Assembly: GCA_001817345.1 (NCBI GenBank)
Contig: MHIE01000008.1
Span: 1 to 36,066, forward strand
DNA length: 36,066 nucleotides
Origin: Candidatus Buchananbacteria bacterium RIFCSPHIGHO2_01_FULL_44_11
Lineage (GTDB): Bacteria > Patescibacteriota > Patescibacteriia > Buchananbacterales > UBA6539
Direction: 5' to 3'
Part shown: positions 28,190-36,066 of the stretch, piece by piece
How the letters are laid out: each line of letters opens with the position of its first letter
How positions within the stretch are numbered: position 1 is the stretch's first letter
The notes under the pieces: generated by a model
Told to the model about the DNA's origin: nothing
Databases searched by the model: none
What the model saw: only the letters and a program-made list of their open reading frames with translations
Position numbers and translations under genes: made by a program

Positions 28190-28900
28190 ATGAAAAAAAG
28201 TGTTATCTTTGCTTTAATTATTGTTTTGGTTCTGGCTTTGGCCGCCGCTTTTTTCTTTGTGGTTTTACCCCAATGGCAAAAGAGTAGTTACAAACCAGTA
28301 ACTTTATCAGATTATTTAAATTCCAAACAGGCCGAATATTTAGCCTTGGATTTATCTGAAGGTTCATTAGCTAAAGTGATAGAGCAAATTTTAAAGATTG
28401 AAGCTGAGCTTAAAATCAACCCGAATGATTATCAAAACTGGGTCCAGGTCGGCGTTTTGTACCAGCGCTTGCATGAATACGATTTAGCCAAGAAAAGTTT
28501 TGAAGTCGCCGCTGAAATTTTACCCGGCGAGGGATTAGCTTTTGCCAATTTGGCCGAACTTTATGTTTTTAATTTTAAAGATTTTGATCAAGCGGTAGAA
28601 AATTACAAAAAAGCCATTGCGAACGATTATTGGCAAGTGAGCTGGTATCGGTCGCTGGCGGATTTGTACCGGAGCAAATTTCCCGATAAAATCTCTGAAA
28701 TTGAACCGTTAATGCTTCAGGGTGTAGAAAAAAATCCCGGCACCGCCTCGGACTACTACGGCTATTTACTTACTTTCTTTTGGGAGCAAGGCGAATTTCA
28801 AAAAGCCTTGGATTACGGTAAAAAATTGTTAGCCCTTGATCCGAATAACGACAAATACCAGCAGGCGATTAAGGATTTAGAAGCAGAATTAGCTAAGTAG
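28190..28900 (+). CDS. TPR-repeat membrane-anchored protein
   Basis: N-terminal TM; NPNDYQNWVQVGVLYQRLHEYDLAKKSFEVAAEILP and similar TPR units. Confidence 0.83.
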   Translation: MKKSVIFALIIVLVLALAAAFFFVVLPQWQKSSYKPVTLSDYLNSKQAEYLALDLSEGSLAKVIEQILKIEAELKINPNDYQNWVQVGVLYQRLHEYDLAKKSFEVAAEILPGEGLAFANLAELYVFNFKDFDQAVENYKKAIANDYWQVSWYRSLADLYRSKFPDKISEIEPLMLQGVEKNPGTASDYYGYLLTFFWEQGEFQKALDYGKKLLALDPNNDKYQQAIKDLEAELAK

Positions 28901-28909
28901 TCTTGTTTT

Positions 28910-31219
28910 ATGTTTCAAAGCCGATCGACGGACAAGTTTGAGTTTACCCTGGAAGTAATTCTTTGGGTGCTTTTGGGGGTGATTCTAATCATCCCTTTGC
29001 TGGTTATAGATAAGTTTTATTATCCTTTTATTTTTACCAAAGCTTTGGTCTTTAGGGTCAGCGTTGGATTGCTGTTTTTGGTTTATTTGCTTTTAGCGGT
29101 CAAGTCGAAAAAGTATCGGCCCAAACTCAACGGTCTGACCATAATTTTCACCTTATTTTTGCTCAGTTCTTTTATCTCCTCGGTTTTTGGCATTAATTTT
29201 TATCGCAGTTTTTGGAGTAACATGGAGCGGCAGGAGGGTTTGTTTTTATTAGTCCATCTCTGGCTGTTTTTGCTGGTAATCACTAATTTTTTGCAAGAAC
29301 GCAAAGACTGGCTATTGGTACTTGACCTCTCGGTTGGCGTCAGCGTTTTGACCAGTCTTTACGCTTTGGGCCAATATTTTAACCTGGGATTTTTTGTCGG
29401 TCAGGCCGGGGACCGTCTTGCGGCGACTTTAGGCAATGCCAGCTATTTAGCCGGCTACTTGATTTTTAACCTGCTTTTTGCCGGTTATTTATGGCTCTGG
29501 CGGCGTCATAATATTCTGGCCAAATTTTATTATCCCTTGGCTATTGTCTTGGAACTTTTTATTTTACTTCAGACCGGCACGCGCGGCGGGTTTGTGGCCC
29601 TCGGTGTCATCATTGTTTCCCTGCTTAGCTTTATTGTATTTAAAGGATTGCCTCAGTTAAAAAAAATCAGTTTGGCCGTTTTAGCCGTCTTTATTATTTT
29701 AGTCAGCCTTTTATTTATTAATAAAACCAGTCCGCTGGTAAATCAATTTTCCGCCTTACAGCGGCTGACCAGTATCAGTTTGACCGACCGGACGGTGGTC
29801 ACTCGTTTTATGACCTGGCAAGCCGCTTGGCAGGGTTTTTTAGACCGGCCGGTTTTGGGCTACGGCCAGGAGAATTTCAATTTTGTTTTTAATCAGAATT
29901 TCAACCCGGCTTTTTATGAAGACGAAGGTTCCAGCGTTTGGTTTGACCGGGCCCACAATGTCTTCTTTGATCGGCTGTTGGCCGGCGGCGTCATTGGTTT
30001 GGTTTTATTTTTAGGGTTTATTTTTTATCCGTTTTATCTCTGGCGGCGATCGTTAAAAAAAGAGAAGGGGAGTGAGGTGCCAGCTGATTTTTATCAGTCG
30101 CTGGGTAAATTGTTGTTATTTTTAATCATTGCCGCTTATTTTATTCAAAACCTTTTTGTCTTTGACCATCTGACGACTCACATTTCGTTGCTGCTGAGTT
30201 TATCTTTTCTCTCTTTTACTTTCGCTGACCGAATTTATCTGGAGCGCCATCTTCAGCCGGCCAGAAATTTAGTGGTTTTGTTTTTGATTTCCGCCTCATT
30301 ATTGGTGCCGGCCTTTTATTACGGCTCTTATAAGCCCGCCTTGGCCAGTCGGGACGTGATTAAAGCTCTGATTTTTGAATACGCCGACAATGCCGACCGG
30401 GCGGTCAATTATTACCGTCAGGCTTTGTCGCATGGCACTTACGGTAATCAGGAAATTAGAATTATGTACGCCACTTTTGTCGGTAATGTTTTGTCAGCGA
30501 CGGCTAACGCTGAATTTTGGCAGTCGGCAGTTCAAGACGTCAAACAAGAATTGACCAAACAGCTCCAGGAACAGCCGGATAATGTCGTGAATTATTTAGT
30601 GGCGATGCGGTTTAACAATGCCGCTCGGGTTATTGATCGGTCAATATTATCGCAAAACTTTGACCTGTTTGAAAAAGCCAAAGAATTAAGTCCAGCCCGA
30701 TCCCATCTTTATTACGAAATTGGCTATACCCAGCTATATTTAGGCGCCGATTACAAAAAAGAAGGTAATGAAGTCCTGGCTCAGGGTTTTTTTGCTGACG
30801 CCATTAATAACTTTAAGCGAGCTTTAGATTTAGCGCCTAAGGTAATTGAAGCCAATGCCGCTTATGCTATGGCTTTAATTAACGTTGGTCAGCCTGACTT
30901 AGCTTTAGAACATCTGCAGAAAATGGATCAGGCCGGGATAAATTACCACCGAACCGATGTTTTGATTAACATGGCCGATTCCGCCATTTTTTTCCGCAGT
31001 TACGAATTAATCAAGTTTATTTATATTGATTTGGTGAAATTAGAACCAAGCAACCTTCAGTATTTAATGAATTTAGCCTTAGCCCATGCTTATTTAGGTA
31101 AAGATGACCAAGCCATTGCTTTGGCTAATCAGATCAAGGCGCTAAGCGCTGATAATCAAGCCAGCGTGGATGCTTTTATTCAAGACGTCAGGAACGGTGA
31201 ATTTTCCAACAGCGATTAA
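28910..31219 (+). CDS. O-antigen ligase/polymerase (WaaL/Wzy-like) with C-terminal TPRs
   Basis: Polytopic N-term half, TGTRGGFVALG and RAHNVFFDRLLAGGVIGL motifs; C-term TPR units. Confidence 0.85.
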   Translation: MFQSRSTDKFEFTLEVILWVLLGVILIIPLLVIDKFYYPFIFTKALVFRVSVGLLFLVYLLLAVKSKKYRPKLNGLTIIFTLFLLSSFISSVFGINFYRSFWSNMERQEGLFLLVHLWLFLLVITNFLQERKDWLLVLDLSVGVSVLTSLYALGQYFNLGFFVGQAGDRLAATLGNASYLAGYLIFNLLFAGYLWLWRRHNILAKFYYPLAIVLELFILLQTGTRGGFVALGVIIVSLLSFIVFKGLPQLKKISLAVLAVFIILVSLLFINKTSPLVNQFSALQRLTSISLTDRTVVTRFMTWQAAWQGFLDRPVLGYGQENFNFVFNQNFNPAFYEDEGSSVWFDRAHNVFFDRLLAGGVIGLVLFLGFIFYPFYLWRRSLKKEKGSEVPADFYQSLGKLLLFLIIAAYFIQNLFVFDHLTTHISLLLSLSFLSFTFADRIYLERHLQPARNLVVLFLISASLLVPAFYYGSYKPALASRDVIKALIFEYADNADRAVNYYRQALSHGTYGNQEIRIMYATFVGNVLSATANAEFWQSAVQDVKQELTKQLQEQPDNVVNYLVAMRFNNAARVIDRSILSQNFDLFEKAKELSPARSHLYYEIGYTQLYLGADYKKEGNEVLAQGFFADAINNFKRALDLAPKVIEANAAYAMALINVGQPDLALEHLQKMDQAGINYHRTDVLINMADSAIFFRSYELIKFIYIDLVKLEPSNLQYLMNLALAHAYLGKDDQAIALANQIKALSADNQASVDAFIQDVRNGEFSNSD

Positions 31220-31224
31220 TCGTT

Positions 31225-32928
31225 ATGAAAAAAGAAAATTTTTTGTTAATAGCTATCTTGGTCTTGGCTGCGGTTTTACGGCTTTGGAACCTCACCGTAC
31301 CCGATTTAATGACTGATGACGCGGTTTATTCTCTGCGGGCACTGGGCTGGGTTGATTATTTAGCCAGCACCGCCCAAACCACGCCCTTGCAATGGTTTGG
31401 CAGTATACCCACTTGGGCTAATCTCTCTTTTCATGATGCTCCGCCTTTGGTGTTTTTAATCCAGCACCTCTTCTTTTTTATTTTTGGCGATAATCTTCTT
31501 GGCGCTCGGTTGCCTTTTGTTTTTTTCGGCGTCGGCACGGTTTACCTGGTTTATCTATTGGTTAAGTCTTTGAAATCAGCCGCTGCCGGCCTACTGGCCG
31601 CTTTAATTTTAGCCATTTTTTCTTTGCACATCTGGATCAGCCATCTGGGTTTTTTGGAAGGAGTGGAAATATTTTTTATCACCCTGACGGTTTTTTTTCT
31701 GGTCAAATTCAGCCAGACTAAACAAAAAAAGTTTTTGTACCTATTGGCTTTAAGTTTGGGCTTAACGTTTTTAACTAAGTACACGGCCTTTTTCCTTTTG
31801 CCGGTTATTCTGCTCTATTTTTTATTTTTTGAAAAAGGAATTTTTAAAACTAAAGCTTTTTGGTTGTCAGTCTTATTTTTCATTTTGGTTATTTCGCCGG
31901 TGATTATTTACAACTCAATGGTCTTTGCGACCCGCGGTCATTTTGATGCTGCCTTGTCTTCAATGGTCGGTATGCATCCGACGGATTTTCAGAACCTGAT
32001 CAATCGGGCACCCGGCGGCAATCCGCTGATTAATCTTAGTAACTTGATTAAAGAATTATTTTCTTTAGTCTCTTGGCCGATGCTTGGTCTAAGCTTTATT
32101 GCTTTTTTGTTTTTATTAGTCAGGCTGATAGTAAAAAAAGAAATTGATAAAAGAGGCGATATTTTAATTTTAGCCAGTTTCATTCTTTGCCTGGTGTTTT
32201 TAAGCCTCGGTCGTCTTTCCAGTGCTCATTTTTTATCTCTTTTAACGCCCTGGCTAGCGATTATTTTGGCTTTAGCGGTTTTTGGTTTGGTTGATTTTTT
32301 AGCAGTAAAATGGCTTAATTATGCTAAAAAACTAGTAGTGGTATTACTGATTTTAGTTTTAGGCTTTGAGTTGTTTTACGGCATTAACTCGCATTTCTTG
32401 TCACCGTCGCTAAGTTTTAATCCGCTGGTTTATTCAGCGGCTACGCCTCATCTGAATGAAAATTTGGGTTTTAACCAATTGGATCAATATTTACGTCAGA
32501 ATGTTTTCCCTCAAAACTTAGTTTTTTCGCGGTCAATAACAACCGAAGACTATACTTCAAAAATCGCGGAAAATTTTTTTAAGATTAAAACTTTTTATTT
32601 TATTGATGAAGCGGTTCACTGGTTTGCCTATACCTGGTATTTTGCCCATTATCAGCTTTATTACAGTCTGCCCATTGGTTCATTGTACAATGCCTTTAAG
32701 ACGGCGGGAGGTGAGGATCCAATTGCCATGATGCGCCAACAGGGCATTGAGAATTTTTATTTTATTTATCCGGTGTTGGATTCCGCAGTTGACCCAACCA
32801 AAAACAATCAGCCCTCAAGGCAAATCTCCATTGATTTTGCTAAAACCCTGGAAGAGCGCGGCATCCAACCGGTGGAAATAAAAAACCACTCTGGACAGGT
32901 GGCTTTTAAAGTTTATAAATTTAATTAA
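31225..32928 (+). CDS. GT39/ArnT-like membrane glycosyltransferase
   Basis: LTVPDLMTDDAVYSLRALG (acidic DD near N-term), GARLPFVFFGVGTVYLVYLLVKSL, multiple TM helices. Confidence 0.85.
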   Translation: MKKENFLLIAILVLAAVLRLWNLTVPDLMTDDAVYSLRALGWVDYLASTAQTTPLQWFGSIPTWANLSFHDAPPLVFLIQHLFFFIFGDNLLGARLPFVFFGVGTVYLVYLLVKSLKSAAAGLLAALILAIFSLHIWISHLGFLEGVEIFFITLTVFFLVKFSQTKQKKFLYLLALSLGLTFLTKYTAFFLLPVILLYFLFFEKGIFKTKAFWLSVLFFILVISPVIIYNSMVFATRGHFDAALSSMVGMHPTDFQNLINRAPGGNPLINLSNLIKELFSLVSWPMLGLSFIAFLFLLVRLIVKKEIDKRGDILILASFILCLVFLSLGRLSSAHFLSLLTPWLAIILALAVFGLVDFLAVKWLNYAKKLVVVLLILVLGFELFYGINSHFLSPSLSFNPLVYSAATPHLNENLGFNQLDQYLRQNVFPQNLVFSRSITTEDYTSKIAENFFKIKTFYFIDEAVHWFAYTWYFAHYQLYYSLPIGSLYNAFKTAGGEDPIAMMRQQGIENFYFIYPVLDSAVDPTKNNQPSRQISIDFAKTLEERGIQPVEIKNHSGQVAFKVYKFN

Positions 32929-33216
32929 ACCTGGTAGACTTTTTTAGTTTCAGCAATCATCTTTTCTAAATTGAATTTTTCCTTTACCGCCATTGCCGCT
33001 TGGCGACCCAATGCTGCCGCCAAGTTTTTATTTTGGCTTAACTCTAAAATTACTTCAGCTAGTTCTTTGGGTTCGGCTGGCTTAACTAAAAGGCCGGATT
33101 TTTTGTTTTCAATCATCTCCAGTATGCCGCCGACGTTGGTGCTGACCAGGGGCAAACCGGCCGCCATCGCCTCCAAAATTGAATAGGGAAAGCCCTCTTT
33201 GACTGAAGAGCAAATG

Positions 33217-33770
33217 TAGAAATCAAACGCTTTTAAATATCGCCAGGCATTTTGTTTTGAGCCGAGTAATAAAAAGTTTTTTTCCAGCTGCTGATTTTTA
33301 ATTTCCGCTGTCAGTTTGCTTTTGTTTGGTCCATCGCCAATAACGCCAAAAATAATTTTGTCATTTTTTTCACAAACTAATTTTGCCGCTTCAATCAGAT
33401 ATCCCAGGCCTTTAGTGGGGTAAAAATTGGCAATGGTGCCGATTATTAGGTGGTAGCTGGTAGCTGGTAGCTGGTAGGTTGCCAGCAATTCATTTCTGGC
33501 TTGTTCTAGGCTTAAAAAATTAGGCTGAGCGATACCGTTGTGGATAGTAATTAATTTTTCCGTCGGCACGATTCTATTTTTTATGCCGGTACTTCTGTCA
33601 AACTCGGAAACGCAGATTAATTTGTCTTTAAATCGGCCAGAAAATTTTTCCGCGAATTTGTAAGACCATTTTTGCCAGCCAGGCATTGGCTCGTTAAAAA
33701 CAAAGCCGTGAACGGTGTAAATTATTTTTTTGATTCCGGCGGCCCGGCCGGCCAAACTGCCCAAAACGCC
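33217..33770 (+). repeat. Left arm of 554-bp inverted repeat
   Basis: Reverse complement of 33809-34362; paired positions sum to 67579 at both ends, so no net indel. Confidence 0.95.
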
Positions 33771-33808
33771 GGCCTTACTGCTGTTTAGGTGCAGAATATC
33801 CGGTTTAA

Positions 33809-34362
33809 GGCGTTTTGGGCAGTTTGGCCGGCCGGGCCGCCGGAATCAAAAAAATAATTTACACCGTTCACGGCTTTGTTTTTAACGAGCCAATGCCTGG
33901 CTGGCAAAAATGGTCTTACAAATTCGCGGAAAAATTTTCTGGCCGATTTAAAGACAAATTAATCTGCGTTTCCGAGTTTGACAGAAGTACCGGCATAAAA
34001 AATAGAATCGTGCCGACGGAAAAATTAATTACTATCCACAACGGTATCGCTCAGCCTAATTTTTTAAGCCTAGAACAAGCCAGAAATGAATTGCTGGCAA
34101 CCTACCAGCTACCAGCTACCAGCTACCACCTAATAATCGGCACCATTGCCAATTTTTACCCCACTAAAGGCCTGGGATATCTGATTGAAGCGGCAAAATT
34201 AGTTTGTGAAAAAAATGACAAAATTATTTTTGGCGTTATTGGCGATGGACCAAACAAAAGCAAACTGACAGCGGAAATTAAAAATCAGCAGCTGGAAAAA
34301 AACTTTTTATTACTCGGCTCAAAACAAAATGCCTGGCGATATTTAAAAGCGTTTGATTTCTA
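33809..34362 (-). repeat. Right arm of 554-bp inverted repeat
   Basis: Encodes the same 182 aa as the 5' part of the 32925-33764 ORF, on the opposite strand. Confidence 0.95.
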
Positions 34363-34677
34363 GATAAGCCAGCCAGTCTTTCACCGGGTTGATTTCCCGG
34401 ACTAGATGTTTTAGCGGGTAAGTAACTATACTTTTTTCTTTGAGCAGAGAAAACAGCTCCTGGTTACCGCTGGCGGCGACAGCTATCTCGTAGCCTGACT
34501 GCTTTAGATTGGTCGCCAAATCAAAAATATAGCGCTGAGCGCCGCCAATTTCCGACTGGGTGACTAAATATAAAATTTTTGTAATTTGAGGCATTTTTAC
34601 CTTGACTGATAAGCCATTTTATATAATAATAATAGGGTAAAACTTATTAATAATCAAGTTTGGAATTTTGCTAAAAT

Positions 34678-35634
34678 ATGGTGATTCTTGTCACTGGCGT
34701 TGCCGGTTTTATTGGTTCTTATGTTGCTAAGGCCCTGATTGACCGTGGCGATCAAGTAATTGGCATTGATAATTTTAATTCGTATTACAATCCAAAACTC
34801 AAAGAAGCCAGAATTAACGATTTTTTGGACGGGTATGATTTAAAACTCTATCGTTTGGATTTGGCCGATTTCTCAGGCTTGAAAAAAGTTTTTAGCGAAA
34901 ATCGAATTGATAAAATTTGCCACCTCGGCGCTCAGGCCGGGGTGCGCTATTCCCTGGAAAACCCCGAGCTTTATATCCAATCCAATATCGTCGGCACCCA
35001 TAATCTGCTGGAATTAGCCAAGCAAAATGAAGTGAAGGATTTTATTTTTGCTTCATCCGCCTCGGTTTATGGTGGTAACACTAAAGTGCCTTTTTCTGAG
35101 TCCGACCCTGTCACCAACCCGGTTTCGGTTTACGCCGCTACTAAAAGAACCAATGAACTTCAGGCCCATGTTTATCACCATCTTTTTGGTTTAAACTGTT
35201 TTGGTCTGCGTTTTTTTACCGTTTATGGCCCCTGGGGCCGGCCGGACATGGCCTTTTTTAAATTTAGCCCGTTAATTTCTTCCGGTCAGCCAATTGAGGT
35301 TTATAATCACGGTCAGCATCGCCGCGACTTTACTTATATTGACGATATTGTCGCCGGAGTTTTAGCCGCGGTTGATCGTTGCGCGGGGTATGAAATTTTC
35401 AATTTAGGCAATAACCAGCCGGTCGGCTTAGAAAGACTGATTGAACTGCTGGAAAGTAATCTGGGCAAAAAGGCTAAAAAGAATTATCTGCCGCTTCAGC
35501 CCGGGGATGTGATTGAGACTTACGCCGACATTTCTAAAGCCAAAAAAGTCTTAGGCTACCAGCCTAAGACAAAAATTGAAGAGGGCATTAAAAATTTCGT
35601 TAGTTGGTATAAAGATTATCAAGCTATTCTATAA
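34678..35634 (+). CDS. NAD-dependent epimerase (extended SDR, UDP-glucuronate 4-epimerase-like)
   Basis: TGVAGFIGSYVAKALIDRGDQVIGIDNFNSYYNPKLKEARI; YAATKRTNE; RRDFTYIDDIV. Confidence 0.93.
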   Translation: MVILVTGVAGFIGSYVAKALIDRGDQVIGIDNFNSYYNPKLKEARINDFLDGYDLKLYRLDLADFSGLKKVFSENRIDKICHLGAQAGVRYSLENPELYIQSNIVGTHNLLELAKQNEVKDFIFASSASVYGGNTKVPFSESDPVTNPVSVYAATKRTNELQAHVYHHLFGLNCFGLRFFTVYGPWGRPDMAFFKFSPLISSGQPIEVYNHGQHRRDFTYIDDIVAGVLAAVDRCAGYEIFNLGNNQPVGLERLIELLESNLGKKAKKNYLPLQPGDVIETYADISKAKKVLGYQPKTKIEEGIKNFVSWYKDYQAIL

Positions 35635-36066
35635 ATGAGAATTTTAATTTTTTCTTTGGCTTATCATCCTTTTGTTGGTGGAGCCGAAGTCGCGATCAAA
35701 GAAATCACCGATCGGACTCCTGACGTGGAGTTTGATTTGGTCACGGTTAACTTAGACGGTCAGCAAAAACAGCAGGAACGTCTGGGCAAGGTTAATGTTC
35801 ACCGAGTCGGCCAGGGGAAGGCGAGCAAGTATTTTTTCCCCTGGCAAGGTTTCAAAGTTGCCCGGGAACTTCACTCAAAAAATAAATATGACGCGATTTG
35901 GGCGATGATGGCCAATCAAGCCGGCTTGGCCGCTTTGAAATTCAAGCAAAAGTTTCCCGATGTTAAGTATTTGCTGACCTTGCAAGAAGGGGACTCGGAA
36001 CTTGATATCATGGTCCGGACTTGGTTTATGCGGCCTCTATATAAAGCGATTTACCGCCGGGCCGAT
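35635..36066 (+). CDS. GT4-family glycosyltransferase, 3'-truncated by window end
   Basis: MRILIFSLAYHPFVGGAEVAIKEITDR...; open to the window edge and absent from the ORF track. Confidence 0.83.
   Translation, partial: MRILIFSLAYHPFVGGAEVAIKEITDRTPDVEFDLVTVNLDGQQKQQERLGKVNVHRVGQGKASKYFFPWQGFKVARELHSKNKYDAIWAMMANQAGLAALKFKQKFPDVKYLLTLQEGDSELDIMVRTWFMRPLYKAIYRRAD

Larger units (their letters stand above)
32925..34594 (-). pseudogene. GT4-family glycosyltransferase split by an inverted duplication
   Basis: N-terminal piece 34343-34594 (MPQITKILYLVTQSEIGGAQRYIFDLA...LAYLEIKRF*) and C-terminal piece 32925-33764 (GT4 donor domain SSVKEGFPYSILEAMAAGLPLVSTNVGG) on the same strand, separated by an inverted copy. 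Confidence 0.9.

Noticed and set aside
33815-34363. 182-aa plus-strand glycosyltransferase ORF as an independent gene
   Set aside because: It is the inverted copy of part of the GT4 gene, starts at an internal TTG and ends where the duplication ends; not a separate functional gene.
34343-34594. Independent 83-aa minus-strand gene
   Set aside because: Better explained as the severed N-terminus of the GT4 glycosyltransferase; the reconstructed ORF is in frame.

Overview
The window looks like a chromosomal segment of a Candidate Phyla Radiation (Patescibacteria)-type genome: AT-rich, few Shine-Dalgarno sites, CPR-style surface protein, pilT/pilin, RarA, and MacAB-like ABC export. Taxonomy is inferred from gene content only. 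Left half: ABC exporter, GDPD, a MacA/MacB-like operon with two tandem FtsX-type permeases, HU, an MGDG-synthase-like glycosyltransferase, tRNA-Pro(CGG), RarA, NUDIX, PilT. Right half: methyltransferase, pilin-like protein, an HtrA-family protein that appears to have lost its catalytic triad, an ECF sigma factor with a DUF5667-like partner, a 1243-aa S-layer-like protein with a structured 5' leader, and a surface-glycan cluster. The strongest findings are: (1) a 554-bp inverted duplication with a 38-bp spacer that breaks a GT4 glycosyltransferase, where removing 539 bp restores a 376-aa ORF; (2) an HtrA-like pseudoprotease; (3) two candidate structured RNAs, at 24046-24125 and 8790-8950; (4) four short orphan genes that each carry their own promoter and strong SD in a background that mostly lacks SDs; (5) related heptamer arrays in a 5' leader and inside the GT4 gene. 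No CRISPR array, transposase gene or recognisable defence system was found.
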